From: Undibacterium sp. Jales W-56
GTDB lineage: Bacteria; Pseudomonadota; Gammaproteobacteria; Burkholderiales; Burkholderiaceae_D
Length of the DNA stretch: 64,000 nucleotides
Assembly (NCBI RefSeq): GCF_025548535.1
Contig: NZ_JAJLQW010000007.1
Location: 1-64,000, forward strand
Reading direction: 5' to 3'
This document shows, piece after piece, positions 1-8,735 of this stretch. The notes beneath the pieces were generated by a model that saw nothing but the letters and a program-made list of their open reading frames with translations, did no database searches and had not been told where the DNA came from. The translations under genes were made by a program, and so were the position numbers. Each line of letters starts with the position of its first letter. Position 1 is the first letter of the stretch.

Positions 1-3000
1 GGCCGCGGATATGGTGCAAAAATTACTTTATATTTCTAAGCTGCCTGTGCGGCAGTGAACGTCACTTTGGCTTTGTCGCCCGTTTCATATTATTTCTAAG
101 CTGCCTGTGCGGCAGTGAACAAACCGGGAGCGACTTTTTTTAGTTTGCACAATTTCTAAGCTGCCTGTGCGGCAGTGAACTTTCAAGCTTCTTCGTCCCA
201 AGATATTTCCTTTTTCTAAGCTGCCTGTGCGGCAGTGAACGGGATGCGCTCGATCTTGACCATGCGCCGCTGTTTCTAAGCTGCCTGTGCGGCAGTGAAC
301 GGGATGCGCTCGATCTTGACCATGCGCCGCTGTTTCTAAGCTGCCTGTGCGGCAGTGAACTCCTTGATGAAAATCGATGCATTGAGGTCGCTTTTCTAAG
401 CTGCCTGTGCGGCAGTGAACAATGGTTTTAGCCCAACAGCCGTATTGGTAAATTTCTAAGCTGCCTGTGCGGCAGTGAACGGCCGGTCGTTCCGCTTCCA
501 CTGCCGTAGTAATTTCTAAGCTGCCTGTGCGGCAGTGAACGATTATTCCGGCCCGCTGGTTCATTTTGATGCGTTTCTAAGCTGCCTGTGCGGCAGTGAA
601 CTCCGACAGTGCGCGTGGAGTGATTATCTCAATTTTCTAAGCTGCCTGTGCGGCAGTGAACCGCGATGGATTGTGCGCATCGTCATCCTATATTTTCTAA
701 GCTGCCTGTGCGGCAGTGAACTTCACGACGCCAATTTTTCACTGGCTGCGAATTTTCTAAGCTGCCTGTGCGGCAGTGAACTTTTAGGTTACTCAGCAAC
801 CCTTACAACAAACTTTCTAAGCTGCCTGTGCGGCAGTGAACATGAACTGAACTCGGCCTCGACTTCTTTGATTTTTCTAAGCTGCCTGTGCGGCAGTGAA
901 CATGCTGCTGTTGGCGCTGCTGCAATTCACGCATTTCTAAGCTGCCTGTGCGGCAGTGAACTGAAGCAATTCCGTGGCCCTGTCTATACCGGTTTTCTAA
1001 GCTGCCTGTGCGGCAGTGAACCTGGAAGGGCTTGCAGCGATGTAAACGGTATTTTTCTAAGCTGCCTGTGCGGCAGTGAACGCATGCGCTGTCCAATATC
1101 AGCCGCTTTACCGTTTCTAAGCTGCCTGTGCGGCAGTGAACGGGGGTGCTGCCAAGTGCTTCGCAGGCTTTGATTTCTAAGCTGCCTGTGCGGCAGTGAA
1201 CTACGGCGCCAAGGTGGGCATCACGGACTACTCTTTCTAAGCTGCCTGTGCGGCAGTGAACTGGTGGTTATTCGGTCAAAACCGGGTCGGTCATTTCTAA
1301 GCTGCCTGTGCGGCAGTGAACTGACGTTGATATCGAAAGCGTATTTTTGGAATTTTCTAAGCTGCCTGTGCGGCAGTGAACGCAGCTTGTTCGAGTTTCA
1401 GTGCCTTTTCATTTTTCTAAGCTGCCTGTGCGGCAGTGAACACTTGGTGCCGCTGTCGAAGCAGCTTTGGCAGATTTCTAAGCTGCCTGTGCGGCAGTGA
1501 ACGAAATCTTCGTTCACGACGCCAATTTTTCACTTTTCTAAGCTGCCTGTGCGGCAGTGAACGATCTCGATCCGCTTAAATGGGATTTTGTACATTTCTA
1601 AGCTGCCTGTGCGGCAGTGAACCTAAACGCTTAGCAAGCTCGGACTCGCTTAACTTTCTAAGCTGCCTGTGCGGCAGTGAACGCTCAATGCATGACAATT
1701 GCAAATTATGATTTTTTCTAAGCTGCCTGTGCGGCAGTGAACAATGAGGCAACATGCAACATCAATTTCCTAAATTTCTAAGCTGCCTGTGCGGCAGTGA
1801 ACGCTTGTGCAGCTATTAGCGCAGGCATCATGTTTTTCTAAGCTGCCTGTGCGGCAGTGAACAAGGCGATATCAATCCCTGCACATGCTGGAACTTTCTA
1901 AGCTGCCTGTGCGGCAGTGAACGGTCTTGTGGATCTGATGCAGCGGGCTTATCATTTCTAAGCTGCCTGTGCGGCAGTGAACGTATTACCTGTCGCAATC
2001 CGGCGCTCGACTTCTTTCTAAGCTGCCTGTGCGGCAGTGAACTCAAAGGCAATGGTCGAATCGCGTTACATCATTTTCTAAGCTGCCTGTGCGGCAGTGA
2101 ACAACGTCCTGGTTGAAACCACGATGATTTTTGATTTCTAAGCTGCCTGTGCGGCAGTGAACAACGGTAAAGAAATTGACTACAGCGCGATCTATTTCTA
2201 AGCTGCCTGTGCGGCAGTGAACTGCCGATTGATGTGGAGTCCGCCAATCTTATTTTTCTAAGCTGCCTGTGCGGCAGTGAACATGATTTACATCCTTTTT
2301 AAAATTGTGATTGATTTCTAAGCTGCCTGTGCGGCAGTGAACCTATCCGGCGGGCTAGGTCTTGCGGGTCTGCTTTTCTAAGCTGCCTGTGCGGCAGTGA
2401 ACATGACTTGTAAAACGATGGTAAATGCTTGCATTTTCTAAGCTGCCTGTGCGGCAGTGAACATGATTTACATCCTTTTTAAAATTGTGATTGATTTCTA
2501 AGCTGCCTGTGCGGCAGTGAACGCCCAGATTGCGGCTCAAATTGCCAGCTATCATTTCTAAGCTGCCTGTGCGGCAGTGAACGCAATTCCCCTTCTTTGT
2601 TCAATACACGATAATTTCTAAGCTGCCTGTGCGGCAGTGAACAAAGCGCCACATTCAAGCCTGATAACTCGATATTTCTAAGCTGCCTGTGCGGCAGTGA
2701 ACTCATGCAGATTAATTTCTCTCTCATAAAGAGTTTTCTAAGCTGCCTGTGCGGCAGTGAACAGTGGAAATATGGGCAAATAGAAAAGGTACTATTTCTA
2801 AGCTGCCTGTGCGGCAGTGAACGATTTCATCTGCAATTTCAGGTTTTTTCAGGATTTCTAAGCTGCCTGTGCGGCAGTGAACCTTCGTTCAATCAGATGG
2901 TATTCGCCGGTGTCTTTCTAAGCTGCCTGTGCGGCAGTGAACGGCTTTAAAATTAATTCGTGCTGAAGCAAAAATTTCTAAGCTGCCTGTGCGGCAGTGA

Positions 3001-3963
3001 ACTATTCGCGACAGGAATGACACCCTGGTTCAAATTTCTAAGCTGCCTGTGCGGCAGTGAACAAGCCCAAATCTTCCAGTTCTCATCGATGTGCTTTCTA
3101 AGCTGCCTGTGCGGCAGTGAACATGTCTTGGTTGAGGTGCGCAGGCCGATTACATTTCTAAGCTGCCTGTGCGGCAGTGAACATCTGATGACAATGCTGG
3201 ATTTGCATACAAAATTTCTAAGCTGCCTGTGCGGCAGTGAACCGCGGCAATCAATGCCGTATTGCCCTGTGGCTTTTCTAAGCTGCCTGTGCGGCAGTGA
3301 ACAACGGGACGACTCGTTCTATTTCGCTGATACATTTCTAAGCTGCCTGTGCGGCAGTGAACACAAATTGGCGATGGATAAGCTGCCTGCTGTCTTTCTA
3401 AGCTGCCTGTGCGGCAGTGAACGGAGTGAAATTATATAACATCTCTTTCACCAATTTCTAAGCTGCCTGTGCGGCAGTGAACATGTATTTGCCAGCAATG
3501 GAATACCTGTCGCTTTTCTAAGCTGCCTGTGCGGCAGTGAACCGTTATCTGGCTTTGAAGTAGTTGAAATGAATTTTCTAAGCTGCCTGTGCGGCAGTGA
3601 ACGGTCCTACACACTGACTACCAGGGCATGGTACTTTCTAAGCTGCCTGTGCGGCAGTGAACGTTGACTTCAACGGGCGCATTGACGACGAATGTTTCTA
3701 AGCTGCCTGTGCGGCAGTGAACGATTCGCGATTACTGCCTTGCCTAATTTTTTCTTTCTAAGCTGCCTGTGCGGCAGTGAACTGATAACCCCGGGTATTA
3801 CGTCGGACTTTATGTTTCTAAGCTGCCTGTGCGGCAGTGAACGCCAATATCGCCGGCTGGCGCGACCACCGGGCGTTTCTAAGCTGCCTGTGCGGCAGTG
3901 AACATAGAATCGTGGATTTCTCACGAAATACCTATTTTCTAAGCTGCCTGTGCGGCAGTGAAC
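1..3963 (-). CRISPR. Type I-F CRISPR array, 66 visible repeats, truncated at left edge
   Basis: A 28-bp repeat recurs every 60 bp from 33-60 to 3936-3963. I count 66 copies and see no variant among them. On the minus strand each repeat has the type I-F plan: a 5-nt lead, stem CTGCC, loop GCACA, stem GGCAG, and 8-nt tail CTTAGAAA, which becomes the 5' handle of mature crRNA after Csy4 cleavage. Spacers are 32 bp, with three of 33 bp (541-573, 1443-1475 region, 3843-3875 region). Bases 1-32 have the size of a further spacer and no degenerate terminal repeat is seen, so the array continues to the left. The leader is on the right, so the spacer at 3904-3935 should be the newest. Two spacers occur twice (241-272 = 301-332; 2283-2314 = 2463-2494), and two others overlap in target. 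Confidence 0.99.
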
Positions 3964-4195
3964 GTATCCTACGCAGAAAAAAATAAGTTACAACAAACAC
4001 TTAGCGCATTTTTTCGGGTTTCACCAATGATCTAAGAGCTTGTTGCAACTTCTTGATTTTTATATGATTTTTTTAAAGAGCAAATTGATTGGTAAAAATT
4101 GGTGTGCAATCGTTTTGATCAAACATTTAAAAAAATTAGATTGATTAACTTATGACTTTATTTTATTTGCTTATTCGTGCTGCTCAACAAGATCG
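3964..4195 (-). promoter_or_regulatory. CRISPR leader
   Basis: This AT-rich, gene-free stretch adjoins the last repeat on the side from which the minus-strand array must be transcribed. It lies between the array and the decayed KilA-N gene. Type I-F leaders carry the array promoter and the sites that direct Cas1 and Cas2-3 to integrate new spacers at the first repeat. I infer the role from position and composition. I did not find a convincing -35/-10 pair. Confidence 0.75.
4117..4129 (+). promoter_or_regulatory. Candidate IHF site in the leader
   Basis: GATCAAACATTTA matches the IHF consensus WATCAANNNNTTR at all but its first position. It lies about 154 bp from the first repeat. IHF bends type I-F leaders for Cas1/Cas2-3 integration. 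A match of this quality can occur by chance in AT-rich DNA. Confidence 0.4.
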
Positions 4196-4834
4196 TCATT
4201 TGTGAGGTGGCAAGTCATTTAGTTTTTGCAATCGCTCAATCTGAATTAAACTTCCCGTGATGTAATTCGCATTCATCGATTCCAGATTTGCCAGACACAC
4301 TAGCTGATGCATATTAGCGTGGTCGCGCTATTGCCTTGAAGCGTGGAATTTTCATTACGCCATTGTTGCGCCGTCACGCCGAATAAAGCGATATTCAGTA
4401 AATCGGCTTCTGTTGCGTAGACTGCGCCTATTTGTTGCTTGGTGAGCGTATCGGGTACCAGATTTTCTTTAATCGCATCGGGGTGAATCTGGTAATTCAC
4501 CTTCGCCAGATTACGCCGGATATCCCAGCCTAATTGGGTAAATTTCTGTTCTTTAAGACGCTGGAATTCTTTACTTGGGTGTCAGGGTAAAGCTATTCAG
4601 ACCAGCCTGTTTTTCAAACACGTCGAATTCCACAGGTTTAAAATCCGGGTTATTCAATTACTCCTATATCCCCAAAAACTCGGTGGCATTGCGATTACGC
4701 GACCAGTTACGAATCAAGTCATCGGTACGATCGCTGTTTTTGAAGCGAGCAATATCCGTAATGCAAATATACTCAATCCCATTTTGGGTATATGTACCAA
4801 CTTGCTGATCGAGAACTTGGAGCTTAGTTTTCAT
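4196..4834 (-). pseudogene. Decayed KilA-N domain gene
   Basis: Reading leftward from an ATG at 4834, the frame starts MKTKLQVLDQ and continues through a KilA-N-like segment (ICITDIARFKNSDRTDDLIRNW-type) to a stop codon at about residue 56. The same frame then resumes with the family-like stretch NNPDFKPVEFD. At about 4580 it breaks at LTPK, and a second frame picks up at KEFQRLKEQ, so an internal segment between these blocks seems to be missing. The tail (IGAVYATEADLLNIALFG) shifts frame again near 4325 and ends with NLESMNANYI at a stop at 4196. Stops, a deletion and a frameshift make it non-functional. KilA-N proteins are DNA-binding proteins common in phages and mobile DNA. It sits between the array leader and csy4, where little DNA is usual, and was probably inserted there. 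Confidence 0.8.
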
Positions 4835-4849
4835 GGTATTACGCTCGAA

Positions 4850-5440
4850 TCAAAAATCAGGAACGGTGGCAACTGCACTTAGTCCATACGAACTAAAAGA
4901 ACCGGATACAGCTAGAGGAGATTCTTTTCGAGCGATAAACAATTGAAAACGCTCCCCACCACTTAAACTGCATAGGTTAATAAATGGTTTTTTCAGTTTT
5001 TTTTCTTCGAAACCATTGAGTAAAACCAATGCTTGTTCCACGTTGATACCTTCACGATTCGCCTTTCTTCTGGCAAGTCGATGGACATTGGATTTTACTT
5101 GTACCCGGCTAAAGCAGAAATAACGATTGATGTTTTCCGGCACTGCTCGTGTTTGCGTTATATGTACATAATCATGCAAACGATTAAGCCACTTTGCTAA
5201 ATCTAACTGTACCAACGTGACTTCATCTGAGGCAAAAATTCTCAGTTTACTTCCTATAAAACCGGATGCGTCTCGTCCATTGAATTTGTACTGTGGAAAT
5301 GACACACCAACCGGTTTTTCAGGTTGCGCTTTTTGAAGTTCAACCAATGCCAGATGAAGTTGTTGATAAAGTTTTGGCCAAATTGAATGCACGCTTACCT
5401 CTGTTTGCGGTAATAGAGTGAGTTCCTGGTAGTAATTCAT
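4850..5440 (-). CDS. cas6f: Cas6f/Csy4, crRNA-processing endoribonuclease
   Basis: This 196-aa protein has the normal size for Csy4. The enzyme cuts the repeat RNA at the base of its hairpin and stays bound to the 3' stem-loop of the crRNA. The family's catalytic histidine is present at residue 29 (KLYQQLH). Other matching parts are the VGVSFP motif near residue 44, the arginine-rich helix after SRVQVKSN that enters the RNA groove, the ERFQLFI block with the family phenylalanine, and the SSYGLS C-terminus. It is the last gene of csy1-4, 3 bp after csy3, with a clear AAGGAG ribosome site. Its targets here would be the array repeats and, by inference, the two repeat-like hairpins at 8741-8802. 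Confidence 0.97.
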   Translation of the reverse strand: MNYYQELTLLPQTEVSVHSIWPKLYQQLHLALVELQKAQPEKPVGVSFPQYKFNGRDASGFIGSKLRIFASDEVTLVQLDLAKWLNRLHDYVHITQTRAVPENINRYFCFSRVQVKSNVHRLARRKANREGINVEQALVLLNGFEEKKLKKPFINLCSLSGGERFQLFIARKESPLAVSGSFSSYGLSAVATVPDF

Positions 5441-5443
5441 GAT

Positions 5444-6460
5444 CTACTCCTTACTACTTTGACCAAACACGCCACCTCGAACCAAGACCGCCATCACATA
5501 ATGTTCTTGTTCTTTGTTCGCAAGCTTTTCACCTAAAGCAAAACGATCAAACAAAGTGTAGAAATCCACTTTCTCTTTTGGCGTCCGGAATGCTTTACCG
5601 AGATTAGTGACTGCTCCATATGGCTCAATCGCGATTGGTCCAATATTTGCGGTTTCAAACTCTGGGTACCAAGTATCAATCGAGCGCAAAGCATTACCAA
5701 TTTTTTGTGAATGCATTGCCGCGACACCTTTCACCGCATACAGTATTTTGCTTTTGTCGCCTTTGCCTTTGTCTAAAACCAACTCTTCACTAGGATAGAC
5801 TTCCTGAGCCTTCCCTACCAACGCATAAGCATTGATTGAAATGAGAAAAGCAGGTGCTTTTCCACTCAGCGTATCGGCAATTCTATTGGCTAAAGTTTGT
5901 ACATCAGGATGCGTACTATCAAACTGTCGCAATGAAAAATCACTGGCATTAAAGACCCACTGATCATTACCAATCTGCACACTCACTTCAATTTTTTCTG
6001 CACCAATGCGATTGCGCCACAAGTAGCGACCGTTAGCAATATTTACGGCATAACGTCGGGCTAACTCTGTAAAGCCCTCTTGCTCAATATACGTCTTGAC
6101 GACGGTCTCATAAGATCGCTTAAACAAGGCGTTATTACATGCCGAAGGCGTTTCTACTCCTCCCAGAATTTTTAAAGTGAAATGCAGCTTCAAAGTATCT
6201 TGATGTTCACCTAAAGCGCAAGCGTCCACTTTTTGTAAATTGGCTTTTTCAACTTCTGCATTCAGTTTTAATGGATCATTCTGAATTGCCGGTTTAAGCC
6301 GGTTCGAAATCGTGCCACGCACTGATTTTTCAATGAGACTCAATGGTTTCGATTCCTGAGTACGTTTATCCCAAGTTGCGCCATACAGATAGCCATCAGA
6401 AGCAACGAGTTTTTTTTCAAACGCGAGTACAGATGCGATCATATTGTCATATTTAGCCAT
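5444..6460 (-). CDS. cas7f: Cas7f/Csy3, backbone subunit of the Csy complex
   Basis: This 338-aa protein has the typical length and sequence of Csy3, which polymerises along the crRNA guide and flips out every sixth base. Recognisable features are the N-terminal VLAFEKKLVASDGYLYGATW block, a central GRYLWRN segment and the C-terminal GGVFGQSSKE end. A normal 32-nt guide carries six copies. The 19-nt guide of the crRNA-like gene at 8736 would allow a shorter filament, which is inference. The gene follows csy2 by 10 bp and has a GGAGAA ribosome site before its ATG. Confidence 0.97.
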   Translation of the reverse strand: MAKYDNMIASVLAFEKKLVASDGYLYGATWDKRTQESKPLSLIEKSVRGTISNRLKPAIQNDPLKLNAEVEKANLQKVDACALGEHQDTLKLHFTLKILGGVETPSACNNALFKRSYETVVKTYIEQEGFTELARRYAVNIANGRYLWRNRIGAEKIEVSVQIGNDQWVFNASDFSLRQFDSTHPDVQTLANRIADTLSGKAPAFLISINAYALVGKAQEVYPSEELVLDKGKGDKSKILYAVKGVAAMHSQKIGNALRSIDTWYPEFETANIGPIAIEPYGAVTNLGKAFRTPKEKVDFYTLFDRFALGEKLANKEQEHYVMAVLVRGGVFGQSSKE

Positions 6461-6470
6461 GTTAATTCTC

Positions 6471-7370
6471 CTATGCGTTGAAGGTGTTTGAAGTCGATGC
6501 TATGGTGCGGCAAACGTATAAATTTTGTACTTGATCAATATGGTATTGCCATAGCATATGATCCAAATTACTAATCCGGTAAGGCATTACAAACTCGCCG
6601 AGTGTGACAATACTTTCTGCGAAGCGATGTGGCGTATCCATATCGCGTTGATTGGCGGCTTTGCCCAAATCAGATATTCCTTGAAAACCAACCGCAATTG
6701 GCACCAGCCAACTTGGTTCGCGGCGTTTTCTCGTCCAAGTGACTTTGCCTTCACTATCTTGCTTAGACCTGTGTTGTAGACTTAAGTGGTTGATTAACGC
6801 GCTTAAGGCATCTTCGCCATTCTTCATTGCCGCAATCATCAGCTCACGACGCTCAACTAATACGTGACCCAACATGAGTTTGCGGACAAGTGCGCGAACA
6901 CTGCCTTCATCGTCTTCGTCGACCGGCAGTAGTTCGGTTTTTTTTGCCGATTGAATATCACCGCTCGCCATTTTCATACGCAATATACAAGCATCAATTT
7001 CTTGTATAAAACGATCATTATCGTCAGGATCTAAACCGCTATATTCAATCAACAGTGAGATTTCTAAATGACAGCGCGCCTCTTCAATAAATGCAGGACG
7101 ACTGCCATCTTTATCCAGTGGATTAGAAGTACCGATAATTGAGTGTACGTAGTCGCCATCGCCTTTATAGGTTTGCAGATCTAAATCATGACAACTCACC
7201 GCGACCGATGGGAAAGTAAGCTCATTTAAGCCTGCATCCCTTAATTTGCGTTGTAGTGCATGCACTGCGCCTAACCAGGCAGTCATTGCGGGAAAACCAA
7301 TCGTGTAGGGGCTACTCATCGCGTTGGCATTGTGAATTTTGATGTGAGGTATCAGTACAAAGCGTCTCAT
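6471..7370 (-). CDS. cas5f: Cas5f/Csy2, Csy complex subunit
   Basis: This 299-aa protein matches Csy2, which caps the crRNA 5' handle together with Csy1. The N-terminus (RRFVLIPHIKIHNANAMSSPYTIGFPAMTAWLGAVHAL) is characteristic of the family. The WLVPIAVGFQGISDLG block near residue 225 and the RFAESIVTLGEFVMPYRI block near residue 252 also fit. Its ATG overlaps the end of csy1 by 4 bp, which suggests translational coupling. The handle it binds (CTTAGAAA) is kept exactly in the repeat-like copy at 8756-8763. Confidence 0.96.
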   Translation of the reverse strand: MRRFVLIPHIKIHNANAMSSPYTIGFPAMTAWLGAVHALQRKLRDAGLNELTFPSVAVSCHDLDLQTYKGDGDYVHSIIGTSNPLDKDGSRPAFIEEARCHLEISLLIEYSGLDPDDNDRFIQEIDACILRMKMASGDIQSAKKTELLPVDEDDEGSVRALVRKLMLGHVLVERRELMIAAMKNGEDALSALINHLSLQHRSKQDSEGKVTWTRKRREPSWLVPIAVGFQGISDLGKAANQRDMDTPHRFAESIVTLGEFVMPYRISNLDHMLWQYHIDQVQNLYVCRTIASTSNTFNA

Positions 7371-8617
7371 TGGAAAAACTCCTTATCTTTTTCAATCGCA
7401 TCCTCAACAAATTTTCGAATATGTATCAGCTCGTTGTCGCTTAAAACAACGTGATTGTCTTTTAGCGTCGCTTCGTAAGTTTGTAATATCCAGCGCGCAA
7501 AATTGAGCGTGATGTTGTCCGTCCAGTCGGTATCGGATTCACGCCTTTCCAAATGAAAATCGTCTAAGAAAATACGTTGCGATAGAGGTAAAGATTGGTA
7601 GTAATCAGAGTTTGACCATCCAATTCCAAACAATCGGATTTTAAATACTTGTTCCAGCACTTGATCAATTATTCGAATGATGATATTGGAAATTTGATCG
7701 CGTGTAGCCCGGTTATTGACTTCACACTTCATCAACTCATGTAATGCGAAGAAATGTTCTTTAAATAGAAATGGACTAGTGCTGTTTCTAAAAAAGTCTT
7801 TTGGGGGTAAGCGGACATCGCGTTTTGAAAGTTTAGGTGGAGTGCCTGCAAATAAGTAAGCACGCCCGGCATTTTGACTATTCAGGACACTAATATTTTG
7901 GGGTTGAGTTCCCCCGTATGCAGTAACTGTCAAATCGAATAAATCGTCATAACCAGTAGCATGCATCTCATTTTTTTTACGCGCCTCTTTTCCTTCTTTC
8001 GTTGCATCCGAAAAACGTATCGCATCCACTCGCTTCTTGAGCTCGCTCAACAAACCCGAAGGGGTAAGTATGGATAGCAAGTGATAAGCATCATCGACAG
8101 GAAAGTAAACTTGCTTCACCAGCCTATCTGTCTTGATCGAGTTATCTACTTGTTTGATACTTAGTAATCCTTGCTTGATGTCTTCGTAGCTGGCCGCAGG
8201 TATCGTCAGCATAGACTTTATTGCTTCGCTATCTGTTTCGAGGTGGGTCAACACAGTGCGCCCATCATCCATCTGCAAGCACAAAAATTTATACACATCC
8301 ATTGCTGCTGCATTGCCAAATACATCCAAGTCATAACTGAGGTTGCCTGTGCGCAGATAGCCGTCATCCGCATGTTCACAGTGCGCGATAATGGAAGAGG
8401 TCTTTGCGCTTGGATGACTAAATTTTCCAGGGTGGCTCACCATAGAAAGTTGCGAAGCTCGCCTTGCCGCATCTGGAAACCAATTTGTGGGAGAAAACCT
8501 ATCTTCTGCTTCTTGGTTGAGCTTGTTTTGTTCTATTGTGTCAGCGATCGCTTTGGTTTTTGCCTTAATCCATGCGGCTTTGCGATCAGCGAAAAACTCA
8601 GTAATTTGTTTGTTCAT
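7367..8617 (-). CDS. cas8f: Cas8f/Csy1, PAM-recognising subunit
   Basis: This 416-aa protein is the large subunit of the type I-F surveillance complex. In studied systems it reads the 5'-CC PAM and, with Csy2, holds the crRNA handle. The family's first block (FSPTNWFPDAARRASQLSMVSHPGKFSHP) is near residues 41-69, and the second (YDDLFDLTVTAYGGTQPQNISVLNSQNAGRAYLF) is near 226-260. It is the first gene of csy1-4. A GAGGTG ribosome site precedes the ATG at 8617. Its promoter region contains a CC-PAM target for the adjacent crRNA-like gene, so this operon is probably autoregulated. Confidence 0.96.
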   Translation of the reverse strand: MNKQITEFFADRKAAWIKAKTKAIADTIEQNKLNQEAEDRFSPTNWFPDAARRASQLSMVSHPGKFSHPSAKTSSIIAHCEHADDGYLRTGNLSYDLDVFGNAAAMDVYKFLCLQMDDGRTVLTHLETDSEAIKSMLTIPAASYEDIKQGLLSIKQVDNSIKTDRLVKQVYFPVDDAYHLLSILTPSGLLSELKKRVDAIRFSDATKEGKEARKKNEMHATGYDDLFDLTVTAYGGTQPQNISVLNSQNAGRAYLFAGTPPKLSKRDVRLPPKDFFRNSTSPFLFKEHFFALHELMKCEVNNRATRDQISNIIIRIIDQVLEQVFKIRLFGIGWSNSDYYQSLPLSQRIFLDDFHLERRESDTDWTDNITLNFARWILQTYEATLKDNHVVLSDNELIHIRKFVEDAIEKDKEFFQ

Positions 8618-8637
8618 ATCGGCATCACCTCATTAAG

Positions 8638-8673
8638 TTGATTCATTGTAAGATATTTTTTATAACTTATCCA
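8638..8673 (-). promoter_or_regulatory. Probable promoter of csy1-csy4
   Basis: On the minus strand TGGATA (8673-8668) and TACAAT (8650-8645) are 17 bp apart, matching sigma-70 -35 and -10 boxes at 4/6 and 5/6. Transcription would start near 8638, about 20 nt before the csy1 ATG. The alternative -10 TATAAA at 8664-8659 lacks a good -35. With either choice, the Csy target at 8671-8691 covers promoter DNA. Confidence 0.5.
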
Positions 8674-8691
8674 TATCATTTGCATTTTTCG
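8671..8691 (+). promoter_or_regulatory. Predicted target (CC PAM plus protospacer) of the crRNA-like RNA
   Basis: CC at 8671-8672 is followed by ATATCATTTGCATTTTTCG at 8673-8691. The guide at 8764-8782 is ATATCATTTGCTTTTTTAA. Positions 1-11 and 13-17 are identical; 12, 18 and 19 differ. Type I-F complexes need a 5'-CC PAM and do not read every sixth base, so two of the three mismatches (12 and 18) should not matter. The site lies 54-74 bp before the csy1 ATG and overlaps the proposed -35 box. Binding here should block csy1-4 transcription, and the short, partial match should not support target cutting. Confidence 0.75.
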
Positions 8692-8704
8692 AAATTTTCT
8701 TGAA

Positions 8705-8733
8705 TTGCAATATTCGACTTTAATCTTTATGAT
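8705..8733 (+). promoter_or_regulatory. Candidate promoter of the crRNA-like gene
   Basis: TTGCAA (8705-8710) and TATGAT (8728-8733) are 17 bp apart, matching -35 and -10 consensus at 4/6 and 5/6. The start would fall near 8740, at the foot of the first hairpin. That would explain why only the first five bases of the first pseudo-repeat have lost all similarity to the repeat: they would not be transcribed. Confidence 0.5.
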
Positions 8734-8735
8734 GC

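Noticed and set aside
3363-3394. Spacer containing 11 bases identical to the repeat (TAAGCTGCCTG)
   Set aside because: The match is short and not at a repeat border; probably chance.
85-3924. Long repetitive open frames on both strands across the array (for example 535-1173 and 2960-3439)
   Set aside because: The 60-bp repeat-spacer period is a multiple of three, so a stop-free repeat frame persists; the encoded peptides are just the repeat translated (FLSCLCGSE or VHCRTGSLE).
8614-8646. Ten-codon frame MNQLNEVMPI ending by ATGA overlap with the csy1 start, a possible CreT-type mini-toxin or leader peptide
   Set aside because: Its ATG lies inside the proposed -10 box, so it would not be transcribed from that promoter, and it has no ribosome site. 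It could be revisited if transcription starts further upstream.
8692-8735. A CreT-like toxin gene between target and crRNA-like gene
   Set aside because: Only 44 bp are available and most of it is the candidate promoter of the crRNA-like gene; no tiny gene fits.
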